44,971 nucleotides of DNA from Burkholderiaceae bacterium (GTDB lineage: Bacteria > Pseudomonadota > Gammaproteobacteria > Burkholderiales > Burkholderiaceae_B). The notes beneath the pieces are model-generated. The model worked only from the letters and a program-made list of their open reading frames with translations. It ran no database searches and had not been told where the DNA came from. Below, in pieces: positions 1 through 8,609 of this stretch. The position numbers and the translations under genes are program-made. Position 1 is the stretch's first letter; each line of letters starts with the position of its first letter. The stretch covers positions 1 through 44,971 of the forward strand of contig JADZBO010000212.1 of the NCBI GenBank assembly GCA_020851995.1. Reading direction: 5' to 3'.

Positions 1-70
1 CATGGCGGCACGATCGGCCAGCCGGCGCAATCATCGTCGTCTGGCCCACCTTCGGATGAATTCTGCAATC

Positions 71-736
71 ATGTTCTACGGCATCACCGACCTTCCCGCC
101 TTTATTGTTGGCGCGATCGTCATCATCCTCCTTCCCGGACCGAACTCCCTCTACATCATGACGACGGCGTCACGCTGGGGGGTCGCGGCGGGTTACCGGG
201 GAGCGGCGGGCGTCTTCGTTGGCGACGCCATTCTCATCGTGCTCTCGGCGGCTGGCGTCGCCTCATTACTCAGAACCAGCCCGATTCTGTTCATGGCGGT
301 CAAATACGCCGGCGCAGGTTACCTGGCCTGGGTCGGGTTCGGATTGTTGCGTTCGGCGGCCAGCACCTGGCTCCAGCGCGGCGCAAAGCACGACGGTCAG
401 GACCGGGAAATCACGGTCTCTGCCAAGGGCCCTGCAAGTCCTTTTCGCACGGCGCTGATTATCAGCCTGATGAATCCCAAGGCGATCCTGTTCTATATCT
501 CCTTTTTCATCCAGTTTGTCACGCCGGGCTATGAACATCCCGCGTTGTCATTTTTGATCCTCGGCGCAATCGTCGAGGTCGCCAGCCTGATCTATCTCTC
601 GGCTCTCATCTTTGGCGGTGCCGCGCTGGCGCAGGCCTTTCGCAGCCATCCCGGCGTAGCGGCAGCGGGTACCGGAACCGTCGGCGCGGTCTTCCTGGGC
701 TTCAGCGTCAAGCTTGCCACCGCGACGCTGGGCTGA
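71..736 (+). CDS. LysE/RhtB-family amino acid exporter
   Basis: Predicted inner-membrane exporter of the LysE/RhtB (LeuE-like) family, 221 residues, which is the usual family length. The N-terminal membrane segment is followed by the family signature LLPGPNSLYIM (about residues 21-31), and further hydrophobic segments lie near residues 45-65, 70-90, 125-150, 160-185 and 195-218. The reading frame is open back to base 2. I chose ATG 71 because the protein then begins MFYGITDLPAF, typical of the family; ATG 56 is an alternative. Substrates of the family are amino acids such as leucine or homoserine, and nothing here fixes which one. The next gene, a cation exporter, is on the same strand 82 bases on. 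No regulator is visible inside the window. Confidence 0.85.
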   Translation: MFYGITDLPAFIVGAIVIILLPGPNSLYIMTTASRWGVAAGYRGAAGVFVGDAILIVLSAAGVASLLRTSPILFMAVKYAGAGYLAWVGFGLLRSAASTWLQRGAKHDGQDREITVSAKGPASPFRTALIISLMNPKAILFYISFFIQFVTPGYEHPALSFLILGAIVEVASLIYLSALIFGGAALAQAFRSHPGVAAAGTGTVGAVFLGFSVKLATATLG

Positions 737-745
737 TGCGTCCGG

Positions 746-773
746 GCATTTCCGCCAGCATGCTGCGAAATGC
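746..773. terminator. Hairpin after the LysE-family gene, possible weak terminator
   Basis: GCATTTC (746-752) pairs with GAAATGC (767-773), and the self-complementary CAGCATGCTG lies between them. This gives a long stable stem just after the stop at 736. It lacks a clear T-tract, so its role as an intrinsic terminator is inferred and uncertain. Confidence 0.35.
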
Positions 774-818
774 GCATTAAACTATCGCGATCATCAGTAA
801 CCGGACAGGGTTGAGCGC

Positions 819-1805
819 GTGGATCACATCGCATTGCAAGAGGACAGCGACGACTCCGGATTCCCACCCGCAGTGCGTGCCGAGGCGGCCAAAAAAAGCA
901 CTCTGGTCAGTGTGGTGGTCAATGTGGTGTTGTCCGCCGCGCAAATCGGCATCGGCCTGGTCGCGCACTCCCAGGCACTGATCGCCGACGGCATCCACTC
1001 GCTGTCCGATCTGATTTCCGATTTCGTCGTGTTGCTCGCCAACCACCACAGCCAGAAGGACGCCGACGAGGATCATCCCTACGGTCATCAGCGTTACGAA
1101 ACCGCCGCGTCGCTGGTGCTCGGCTGCCTGCTGATCGCCGTGGCGCTGGGCATGTTATGGACCGCGTTCGAAAAGCTGAAAGATCCCTCCTCGATTCCAT
1201 CCGTACACTATGTCGCGCTCGGGGTCGCCACCATCAGTCTGATCGCCAAGGAAGCGCTGTTTCGCTACATGCTGCGGGTTGCCAAGAAGGTCAAGTCGAG
1301 CATGCTGGTTGCCAACGCCTGGCACGCCCGATCTGACGCGGCCTCTTCCCTGGTGGTATCGCTGGGCATCATCGGCAATCTGCTTGGCTACACCATTCTC
1401 GATCCGATCGCTGCGCTGATCGTCGGACTGATGGTCGGGAAGATGGGATGGGATTTTGGCTATGACGCATTCAACGACCTGATGGACCGCTCCGTCGACG
1501 AACGCGAGGTTCAGGGCATCAAACGCACCTTGTTGAAAACGCCCGGCGTGCTCGGCGTGCACGACATCCGCACCCGCAAGATGGGCGACATGATTGTCGT
1601 GGACGCCCACCTCGAAGTGGACGGCTCGCTGACCGTGGTTCAGGGTCACGACATCGCCGAAGCGGCCGAACACGCGGTCCGGCGGCGCCATCGTGTGCTT
1701 AACGTGCTAACCCACGTGGATCCGGTGAGAGTCATCCCCGAAATCAGCGCCCAGCCGCCCAAGGATTCCCCACAGGAGTCCTACCCCAGACACGCAGCGC
1801 GTTAA
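819..1805 (+). CDS. Cation diffusion facilitator (CDF) family metal exporter
   Basis: Likely inner-membrane divalent metal/H+ antiporter of the FieF/CDF family, 328 residues. The metal-site helix signature is HSLSDLISD (about residues 66-74), followed by the DEDHPYGHQRYET loop (87-99) that marks this family. Further transmembrane helices follow, with the second metal-site motif HARSDAASS near 168-176. A cytoplasmic C-terminal domain (about 225-305) carries conserved histidines. The start is GTG 819, the first in-frame start that keeps the N-terminal cytoplasmic segment. The stop codon shares the bases TTAA with the stop of the converging biotin carboxylase gene, so the two transcripts overlap. 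The metal (Zn, Fe, Mn, Cd) cannot be told from sequence alone. Confidence 0.88.
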   Translation: MDHIALQEDSDDSGFPPAVRAEAAKKSTLVSVVVNVVLSAAQIGIGLVAHSQALIADGIHSLSDLISDFVVLLANHHSQKDADEDHPYGHQRYETAASLVLGCLLIAVALGMLWTAFEKLKDPSSIPSVHYVALGVATISLIAKEALFRYMLRVAKKVKSSMLVANAWHARSDAASSLVVSLGIIGNLLGYTILDPIAALIVGLMVGKMGWDFGYDAFNDLMDRSVDEREVQGIKRTLLKTPGVLGVHDIRTRKMGDMIVVDAHLEVDGSLTVVQGHDIAEAAEHAVRRRHRVLNVLTHVDPVRVIPEISAQPPKDSPQESYPRHAAR

Positions 1806-3859
1806 GCGGGTGCCGTGACGGTCATCAGCAAGGTGCCTGATCTGACCTGATCATTTTGCGCAACGCTGATCTTGCCAACCGTGCCATCAAAGGGCGCAGT
1901 CACAATGTGCTCCATTTTCATGGCCTCCATGACCACCAGAGGCTGCCCCTGGCTGACCGTGTCTCCGGTCGTCACATGCACGGCAGCCACCCGACCGGTG
2001 AGTGGTGCTTTCAAGACACCGCTGACGTTTGCCCGAACCTGCCGCAGACGCGGATCGTCCACGTCAAAGCGCCATGCACGACCCGCGTCGAACAGGTGCA
2101 GCGTCTGCCCGTCCCGGACGTAAATCGACGGAATCACATCAGCATCAACCTCGATGTCACGCGACTGCAGCCGCGTCTTCGACGGAATCGCGCCGGCATC
2201 GACCTCAACTTCAACCTCAACTTCAACTTCAACTTCAACGTCAAGCGCCTGCAACCGCGCCGTCCAATGGGTGCCCGCCACCTGCGGGTAACGCACCCAC
2301 ACGTCCCAGTGGTCGTCACCAGCCCGCAATCGGGTGTGCGCCTCAAGCGGCGCGAGCCCGCGTTCCATTGAACCCTGCACAGCGCCAGACGCTGCGCCAC
2401 CAAGAGCCAGAACAGCCGCCCGGCTGATGATCCCCGCATCGGGCGGCGGATCGGCCGCCAGACCCTGCCCGATCGCCCGGTCGACAAATCCGGTATCGCA
2501 AGCTCCGGCGATAAACGCCGGGTGCTCAAGGCACCGCAACAGAAATGGCTGATTGGTCTTCACACCCAACAATGCAGTGTCACGCAAGGCCAGCGCAAGT
2601 TTGCGCCGCGCTTGCTCCCGCGTGGCACCGTGGGCGATCACTTTGGCCAGCATCGAATCGTAGAAAGGCGACACGGGCAAACCTTCAGCCAGCCCGTGAT
2701 CGACACGCGCAAGATCGCTGGGCCGCCAGCGCAACACATTGCCAGTCTGCGGCATAAAGCCCCCGGGAACATCTTCGGCAATCAGTCGTGCCTCGATCGC
2801 GTGTCCCGTGAACTGCACCTGTTCCTGCGTCACCGCAAGGTGCTGGCCCGCCGCAATGTCCAATTGCCAGCCGACCAGGTCAAAACCCGTCACGGCTTCA
2901 GTGACCGCATGTTCGACCTGCAGGCGGGTGTTCATTTCCATGAAATAAAACTGACCGTCCGGTGCCAGCAGGCACTCGACCGTACCCGCCCCCACATAGT
3001 TGACCGCACGCGCGGCGCGCACCGCCATCTGACCAAGCGCCTCGCGCAGGAACGCATCGACCGCCGGGCACGGCGACTCCTCGATCAGCTTCTGGTGCCG
3101 GCGCTGCAACGAGCAATCGCGTTCGCCCAGATGGATGACGTGACCGTGCGCGTCTCCAAAGACCTGTACTTCCACATGACGCGCCTGCTCCATGGCGCGT
3201 TCGAGAATCAGTTCAGCGGAGCCAAACGCCGCCAGCGACTCGGCGCGTGCGCTTTTTAGCGCCGCAGACAAGTGCACGGGCTCCTGCACCAGCCGCATGC
3301 CACGGCCACCGCCGCCCGCAGCCGCCTTCACCATCAGCGGGTAACCAATGCGTGCAGCCTCAGACTCCAGGGTGGCGTCCGACTGATCCGCGCCGTCGTA
3401 CCCGGGGATGCAGGGCACCCCGGCATCTCGCATCAGCACTTTGGCGCGCGCCTTGTTGCCCATCGCCCGAATCGCCTGCGGCGATGGCCCGATCCACACC
3501 GCACCCGCCTCGATCACAGCCTGCGCGAAATCTGCGTTTTCCGCCAGAAACCCATAGCCCGGGTGCACCGCGTCGGCACCCGTACGCCGGATCGCAGCGA
3601 TGATGGCCTCGATGTTCAAATAGGAATCGCGCGGCAGCACACCACCGATTCCTGTACGCAGATCGGCTTCGCCGACGTAGGGACTTTCACGATCGGCATC
3701 GGAATACACAGCGACTGTTTCAATGCCTTTGAGGCGTGCCGTGCGCATGACACGACTTGCAATCTCGCCCCGGTTGGCCACCAGCACCCGACCAAACGGG
3801 CGTTGTCCAGGCCTGATATCGACGCCCTGGCTGACCGGATTTGCCCCGCACGGCGTCAT
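1802..3859 (-). CDS. Acyl-CoA carboxylase biotin-carrying alpha subunit (AtuF/LiuD type)
   Basis: ATP-dependent biotin carboxylase plus biotin carrier subunit of an acyl-CoA carboxylase, 685 residues, the usual size for geranyl- or methylcrotonyl-CoA carboxylase alpha chains. It begins with the family start FGRVLVANRGEIASRV. It then has the glycine-rich ATP-grasp loop KAAAGGGGRGM, the active-site stretch FMEMNTRLQVEHAVTE and a C-terminal biotinyl domain with AMKMEH, the biotinylated lysine being about residue 648. Start ATG 3859 overlaps the hydratase stop (ATGA); an upstream extension of the frame is not conserved-looking. Between the carboxylase and biotinyl domains lies a Val-Glu dipeptide repeat encoded by hexamers at 2204-2239. 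The partner is the carboxyltransferase at 5918-7534. Which acyl-CoA it carboxylates is unproven; the gene order favours the Atu type. Confidence 0.88.
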   Translation of the reverse strand: MTPCGANPVSQGVDIRPGQRPFGRVLVANRGEIASRVMRTARLKGIETVAVYSDADRESPYVGEADLRTGIGGVLPRDSYLNIEAIIAAIRRTGADAVHPGYGFLAENADFAQAVIEAGAVWIGPSPQAIRAMGNKARAKVLMRDAGVPCIPGYDGADQSDATLESEAARIGYPLMVKAAAGGGGRGMRLVQEPVHLSAALKSARAESLAAFGSAELILERAMEQARHVEVQVFGDAHGHVIHLGERDCSLQRRHQKLIEESPCPAVDAFLREALGQMAVRAARAVNYVGAGTVECLLAPDGQFYFMEMNTRLQVEHAVTEAVTGFDLVGWQLDIAAGQHLAVTQEQVQFTGHAIEARLIAEDVPGGFMPQTGNVLRWRPSDLARVDHGLAEGLPVSPFYDSMLAKVIAHGATREQARRKLALALRDTALLGVKTNQPFLLRCLEHPAFIAGACDTGFVDRAIGQGLAADPPPDAGIISRAAVLALGGAASGAVQGSMERGLAPLEAHTRLRAGDDHWDVWVRYPQVAGTHWTARLQALDVEVEVEVEVEVEVDAGAIPSKTRLQSRDIEVDADVIPSIYVRDGQTLHLFDAGRAWRFDVDDPRLRQVRANVSGVLKAPLTGRVAAVHVTTGDTVSQGQPLVVMEAMKMEHIVTAPFDGTVGKISVAQNDQVRSGTLLMTVTAPA
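2204..2239. repeat. Hexanucleotide repeat coding a Val-Glu run
   Basis: Six consecutive hexamers of TTCAAC or CTCAAC, read on the minus strand as GTTGAA/GTTGAG, encode alternating Val-Glu in the linker before the biotinyl domain. The neighbouring residues EVDAGAIPS and EVDADVIPS are themselves a duplicated segment, so this linker has grown by local duplication. Because the unit is 6 bp, copy-number changes keep the reading frame. Confidence 0.9.
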
Positions 3860-4719
3860 GCGATCGCTCCATGGGTGCCCTGCCCCACATAGACCGCCCG
3901 GATGTCCCCGGGACTGAACTCGATACACCAGGGCGCCGGTTCGCGTGCACGAAATGCCGCAATTCCGGCTTGCCCCTCGTCCTGCATACACCGCGAAAAC
4001 CCGTGCGCCGCCTGGTCGAGAAACGCGCTGAGCGGCATTTCCGCCGCCTCTCCCGCCATGGTCTTCATCAACCGGTTCGCCTGCGGCGCGCAGCGTCCAA
4101 TACGCGTAAGCCATTGCGCCAGCAGTTCATCGAGCGCATCCGTATCCCCGGCAAGCGCATCGACGATGCCCAGGCGCACGGCCTCCTCACCCGCGACGCG
4201 CTCGGCCGACAATCCCATGCGCCGCGCGCGCACCGTGCCGATGCGCCGGACCACAAACGGCATAATCTGCGCCGGCACCACGCCCAGCGAGGTTTCGGTC
4301 AGCGCAAAGCGTGCCTGCGGGGTCGCAAGTACGATATCCGCCATACAGGCCAACCCCATCCCACCCCCGAGCGCTGCGCCTTCGACCACCGCGATCAGCG
4401 GCACCGGGATCGATACCACCGTCTCCATGAAGGCACCGAACGCCCGGTTGCGTTGCGCCACCGGATCCACATCGGCGCTCACCGCATCAAGCCGACTTTT
4501 AAAATCCGACACATCGCCGCCGGCACAGAAGAAGCCGCGAGCGCCACGCAGCACAATGGCACGCAAATCCTCATCGGCGCGCGCATCACGCGCCAACTGC
4601 GCAATGGCAACCACCACCTCGGCGTTCAGTGCGTTACGCGCCTGCGGACGATTGATCGTCACGAAAAGCACATTCTGCAGACGCGTGCACACCAGTGATT
4701 GCGTCGTATCGGTCGTCAT
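3856..4719 (-). CDS. Enoyl-CoA hydratase/isomerase family protein (AtuE/LiuC-like hydratase)
   Basis: Crotonase-fold hydratase, 287 residues, inferred to add water to a 3-methylglutaconyl-type CoA ester made by the neighbouring carboxylase. The oxyanion-hole segment FCAGGDVSDF (about 64-73) and the ALGGGMGLACMAD helix (about 115-127) are clear. The first catalytic Glu of classical crotonases is Gly here, while the second is kept in TETSLGVVP. This pattern, together with PFVVRRIG and LSAERV, matches the 3-methylglutaconyl-CoA hydratase subgroup as I remember it. Its start overlaps the dehydrogenase stop by 4 bases (ATGA) and its stop overlaps the biotin carboxylase start, so the three genes are translationally coupled. 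Substrate assignment is by context only. Confidence 0.82.
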   Translation of the reverse strand: MTTDTTQSLVCTRLQNVLFVTINRPQARNALNAEVVVAIAQLARDARADEDLRAIVLRGARGFFCAGGDVSDFKSRLDAVSADVDPVAQRNRAFGAFMETVVSIPVPLIAVVEGAALGGGMGLACMADIVLATPQARFALTETSLGVVPAQIMPFVVRRIGTVRARRMGLSAERVAGEEAVRLGIVDALAGDTDALDELLAQWLTRIGRCAPQANRLMKTMAGEAAEMPLSAFLDQAAHGFSRCMQDEGQAGIAAFRAREPAPWCIEFSPGDIRAVYVGQGTHGAIA

Positions 4720-5870
4720 GCCATCAACCCCATCTTGCGGGCGATCACCATCATCATCACCTCATCAGCGCCACCCCCGATCGACCCGAGACGGAAATCC
4801 CGATAGGCCCGCGAAACCGGGTTATCCCAGGTGTATCCCATGCCGCCCTGGAACTGCATGCACCAGTCGGCGATTTCCCGCGAAAGCCTGCCCGCCTTGA
4901 GTTTGGCCATCGAAGCCAGTTCGGTCACATCGCCCCCGGCGATCATCATTTCGGTCGCCATGTAGGTCAGACCGCGCAGCGCCTCGAGTTCGGTCTTGAG
5001 CTCGGCGAGTTTGTACTGGATGTACTGGTTATCAAGCAATGGACGTCCAAACGCCTGTCGCTCGCGCAGGTAGGCTGCGGTCTGCTCGATGAGCCCCAGG
5101 GCTGCGAGCCGGCGCGCCGCCGCATTCAGGCGTTCCTGCTGAAACTGCTGCATCTGATAGATGAAGCCCATGCCCTCTTCGCCGATGCAGTTGGCAACCG
5201 GCACGCGCACGTTGTCGAAAAACAGTTGCGCGGTATCCGAGCACCACATGCCGAATTTGCGGATCTTCTGGACCTCGAGCCCGCGGGGCCTGCCGCTGCC
5301 TTCGCGCAACGGCACGATGATCAGCGATTTGTTCTTGTGCACCGGCCCGTCCGAGGTGTTGCAGAGCAGGCAGACCCAATCGGCCTGGGTACCATTGGTG
5401 ATCCACATTTTCGATCCGTTGATGACGTAATCGCCGCCCTCGCGTCGGGCGTGGGTGCGGATCGACGCTACATCGGACCCTGCGCCGGCCTCTGAAACCC
5501 CGATCGACACCACCATTTCTCCGGCAATCGCAGGTGCCAGAAATTCACGCCGCAACGCGTCCGACCCGTGACGCGCCAGCGCCGGCGTCGCCATATCGCT
5601 TTGCACACCCACGGCCATCCCAATGCCCTGCGCCTTGACGTAGCCGAGCGCCTCTGCCACCGCCAGTGAATAGGAAAAATCCAGACCCAGCCCGCCAAAT
5701 TCAATCGGCTTATCGACGCCAAGCAATCCCAGTGCGCCCATTTTGCGAAAGAGCGCGTGTGCCGGGAAGACCTCTGCGGCCTCCCATTCGTCGACAAAGG
5801 GGTCCACCTCTTCGGCGACAAAGCGACGGACTGTCTCCATCATGCTGCGATGTTCTTCGGTGTAAAGCAT
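4716..5870 (-). CDS. Acyl-CoA dehydrogenase (AtuD/isovaleryl-CoA dehydrogenase type)
   Basis: FAD-dependent acyl-CoA dehydrogenase, 384 residues, full length. It has the N-terminal helical domain and the central beta domain with SEAGAGSDVAS (126-136) and KMWITNG (154-160). A C-terminal helical domain follows, with RQAFGRPL and QGGMGYTWDNPVSR. The catalytic Glu of MCAD-type enzymes (in YEGT near the C-terminus) is replaced by Gly. A Glu is instead present in QQERLNAA (Glu246), the position used by isovaleryl-CoA dehydrogenase, which points to a branched substrate. The gene lies 47 bases after the carboxyltransferase and overlaps the hydratase by 4 bases. Citronellyl-CoA or a related branched acyl-CoA is a reasonable guess, not shown. 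Confidence 0.86.
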   Translation of the reverse strand: MLYTEEHRSMMETVRRFVAEEVDPFVDEWEAAEVFPAHALFRKMGALGLLGVDKPIEFGGLGLDFSYSLAVAEALGYVKAQGIGMAVGVQSDMATPALARHGSDALRREFLAPAIAGEMVVSIGVSEAGAGSDVASIRTHARREGGDYVINGSKMWITNGTQADWVCLLCNTSDGPVHKNKSLIIVPLREGSGRPRGLEVQKIRKFGMWCSDTAQLFFDNVRVPVANCIGEEGMGFIYQMQQFQQERLNAAARRLAALGLIEQTAAYLRERQAFGRPLLDNQYIQYKLAELKTELEALRGLTYMATEMMIAGGDVTELASMAKLKAGRLSREIADWCMQFQGGMGYTWDNPVSRAYRDFRLGSIGGGADEVMMMVIARKMGLMA

Positions 5871-5917
5871 CCTGTCTCGCTCCTGATTCGAATTTTGACG
5901 CTGTCACGTTGCCCGGA

Positions 5918-7534
5918 TTAGAACCGCGCGACACCGAACTGAATGCGGCGCGTCGACCGCGCATCGCCTTCCCGGCAAGTTGCCAGCACGAAAGCGAGCA
6001 CCGCACGCGTATCCCGTGGATCGATCACGCCGTCGTCCAGCAGCAACCCGCTGGTGACCCAGGCGCTTGCCTGCCGTTCAAAGGTATCAATGATTTCCGC
6101 CTTCTGGCGCGCCAGGGCATCCTCGTCCACAGGGCGTGCACGCCGTTCGGCCTGCTCACGCGCGACAATCTCCAGCGTCGCGGCGGCCTGCTCCGCTCCC
6201 ATGACGGCGGTGCGGGCATTGGGCCACGTAAAACAGAAGCGGGGATGAAAGCCCCGGCCACACATACCGTAGTTGCCCGCGCCATACGACGCGCCGCAAT
6301 AAATCGTCACCTGCGGTACCGTCGCATTCGCCAGCGCCTGGATCAGTTTGGAACCGTGCTTGATCATTCCGGCCGCCTCCGAATCACGACCGACAATAAA
6401 GCCCGTGGTGTTCTGCAGGTAGACGATCGGTACGCCTGACTGACAACACAGCTGGATAAACTGCGCAGCCTTGGTCGAGCCCGCGGGATCGAGCGGCCCA
6501 TTATTTGTCACGAACCCGGTCACGTGGCCGTAGATGCGCGCATGACCGCAGATCGTGGCGTGGCCATAGTCCGGCTTGAAATCCATCCAGGCGCTGTCGT
6601 CCGCCACACGGGCAATCACCTCGCGCATGTCCACCGGCTTGCGCGACTCGGTCGGCATGACGGCCAGCAACTCCTGCGCATCATGGCGCGGTACCTTGAA
6701 CGCTGGCGGGTCTGCGGGCGCAGCTGACCAGTTCAGGTTGGCGACAATATCGCGTACCAGCGCCAGCGCGTGGCGATCGTCCTCGGCGACATATTCGGCC
6801 AGGCCCGTGGTACCCGCGTGCAGCGCCGCGCCGCCTAACTCCTCGGCGGTCGCAATTTCGCCCGTCGCCGCGCGCAACAGCGGCGGGCCTGCGAGGAAGG
6901 CGCGAGCCCGATCCCGCACCATCACCACATAGTCGGACAGACCAGGCATATAGGCGCCGCCCGCGGTCGAAGGACCATGCACCACCGTGATAACCGGAAT
7001 ACCTGCCGCAGAAAGACGCGCCAGGTTATAGAAGATACCGCCGCCCCGGATGAACTTGTCGACCCGGTATTTGCGCAGGTTCGCACCGGCTGACTCGACC
7101 AGGTGAATAAACGGCAGCCGGTTTTCAAGGGCGATCTCCTGGCAGCGCATGAGTTTCATGTTGCCCGCCTCGGTCATCGCGCCAGCATGAATGCCTGCAT
7201 CCGTTGCGGCCAACAGGCAACGCACACCGTTGACGAACCCGATTCCCGCGATCAGCGATCCGCCTGGGATCGAGGTCGCTGGATCGGGATCATCCATCAG
7301 GTAGCCCGCAAGCGTCGCCAGCGGAAGAAATGCGCTGGCGGGGTCGACCACAGCAGCGACGCGCTCGCGCGGCAGCAGTGCACCGCGTCGCGCGAAATCC
7401 GCACGACTTTTCTCGGACGCCTGCGCCGCACGCGCCTCGAGTGAGTGCAGTTTGCCCACCAGCGCGAGCATCGCTTCGCGCCGCTCCCTGGCCACCGGGG
7501 ACTGCACGTCGAGCGTCGATTCATAAGGGATCAT
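5918..7534 (-). CDS. Acyl-CoA carboxylase carboxyltransferase beta subunit (AtuC/LiuB type)
   Basis: Carboxyltransferase half of a biotin-dependent acyl-CoA carboxylase, 538 residues, the length I recall for geranyl-CoA carboxylase beta chains. The acyl-CoA site is represented by SAGANLRKY and by GPSTAGGAYMPGLSDYVV. The carboxybiotin site is represented by NTTGFIVG and CGASYGAGNYGMCGRGFHPR. I chose ATG 7534 because an AGGAG sits 9 bases upstream; the frame stays open to 7582 but that part is not family-like. This is the first gene of a minus-strand operon: carboxyltransferase, dehydrogenase, hydratase, biotin carboxylase. It faces the IclR gene, with a palindrome in the 99-base divergent interval. 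Confidence 0.87.
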   Translation of the reverse strand: MIPYESTLDVQSPVARERREAMLALVGKLHSLEARAAQASEKSRADFARRGALLPRERVAAVVDPASAFLPLATLAGYLMDDPDPATSIPGGSLIAGIGFVNGVRCLLAATDAGIHAGAMTEAGNMKLMRCQEIALENRLPFIHLVESAGANLRKYRVDKFIRGGGIFYNLARLSAAGIPVITVVHGPSTAGGAYMPGLSDYVVMVRDRARAFLAGPPLLRAATGEIATAEELGGAALHAGTTGLAEYVAEDDRHALALVRDIVANLNWSAAPADPPAFKVPRHDAQELLAVMPTESRKPVDMREVIARVADDSAWMDFKPDYGHATICGHARIYGHVTGFVTNNGPLDPAGSTKAAQFIQLCCQSGVPIVYLQNTTGFIVGRDSEAAGMIKHGSKLIQALANATVPQVTIYCGASYGAGNYGMCGRGFHPRFCFTWPNARTAVMGAEQAAATLEIVAREQAERRARPVDEDALARQKAEIIDTFERQASAWVTSGLLLDDGVIDPRDTRAVLAFVLATCREGDARSTRRIQFGVARF

Positions 7535-7616
7535 GGCGCACGACTCCTGTCGTGATGTGTCGGCAGAGCCACTATCAGTCAATCACAACAGGATGCACAA
7601 TCCCGATCTATTAAAA

Positions 7617-7633
7617 TGTGCATAATATGCACA
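7617..7633. promoter_or_regulatory. Perfect palindrome at the divergent IclR/carboxylase promoter
   Basis: TGTGCATAATATGCACA consists of 8-bp arms around a single central A and ends exactly one base before the IclR-gene ATG 7634. A further half-site ATGCACA lies at 7593-7599, within a small flanking repeat GGAT/ATCC. Position between divergent genes and symmetry suggest an operator for the IclR protein. Binding is inferred. Confidence 0.6.
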
Positions 7634-8419
7634 ATGACCGTGTCAATTCGCCCAAATCCAGCCACCGGCGTCCAGAGTCTCGAAAGGGCTTTTGGGCTGT
7701 TGCAGGCGATTGCCCGGCACCAGGAGCATGGTGTGAGCCTCGCCAGCCTGGTGGCCGCGACCGGCCTTGATCGCACGACCACACACCGAATGCTGCGCTT
7801 CCTGACTGACGCCGGTTACGTCGAGCGCGAAGCGACCGCAGGCCGCGCTTACCGACTTGGATGCGCTGCGATGGGCCTGGGGCTCATGGCAATGACGCGC
7901 CCGCCACTGGTCGACCGCCTGAGCCCCTTGATGAAATCGCTGGCACGCCAAAGTGCAGATAACGTCTTTCTTGTGACCCGACTAGGCGATTTCGGCTACA
8001 CACTGCACCTCGAGCAAGGCGCGGTCCCGATGCCTCGCTATCGCGAACTGGTCGGAGCCACGCGATTGCTCGGGTTGGGCACGGCCAGCATGGCGCTGCT
8101 CGCCAGCCTTTCAGATGATCAGGTGCAGGCTCACTTGCGACGTCATCAGGCCGGCTATGCCGCAAGCCCCGCGAGTCCTCTGCGCATCCAGCGTGCCATA
8201 CAGCGCACGCGCGCCGCTGGCTACACGCTCGCCGCCGAACCGGGTGTCGCCGGTGCCGGTGTTGCTTTTGACGTCCCTGGCGCAGGCCTGGTGGCCCTCA
8301 GCATCCTCTCAAGCCGGGCACGCATGCCTGCCGCACGGCGCCACGATCTGGCGAAACTGATGGCGCAGGAAGTCCGGCAGGCCGGTTACGCGACAGGACT
8401 ACCCGGGACCGATGTGTAG
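7634..8419 (+). CDS. IclR-family transcriptional regulator
   Basis: 261-residue regulator with an N-terminal winged helix-turn-helix (about residues 9-75, containing SLASLVAATGLDRTTTHRML) and a C-terminal IclR effector-binding domain (about 85-255). The family usually senses small carboxylates or aromatic acids and controls adjacent catabolic genes. Here it stands between the carboxylase operon (minus strand) and the CoA-transferase and lyase genes (plus strand), so it is the likely local regulator of both. ATG 7634 lacks a Shine-Dalgarno sequence and directly abuts the palindrome; ATG 7616, six codons upstream, is an alternative. The message may be leaderless, or the palindrome may also limit translation. 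Confidence 0.85.
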   Translation: MTVSIRPNPATGVQSLERAFGLLQAIARHQEHGVSLASLVAATGLDRTTTHRMLRFLTDAGYVEREATAGRAYRLGCAAMGLGLMAMTRPPLVDRLSPLMKSLARQSADNVFLVTRLGDFGYTLHLEQGAVPMPRYRELVGATRLLGLGTASMALLASLSDDQVQAHLRRHQAGYAASPASPLRIQRAIQRTRAAGYTLAAEPGVAGAGVAFDVPGAGLVALSILSSRARMPAARRHDLAKLMAQEVRQAGYATGLPGTDV

Positions 8420-8609
8420 CCCCGCTCCGGGCACCGACTCGAGCCTGACTGAACCGCGCGGAACTGTTTTGCCGTGCACGCCGTTAATCTGTTTCTGAAT
8501 GGAGGACGGGGACCCGCCAGCGGTCAAGCGAATCCCCGCGCCTTGGCCGATAATATCCCCCGCACTGACCAAAGTATCCCCTTCACTCACCATCACGATT
8601 CCGCATCTC

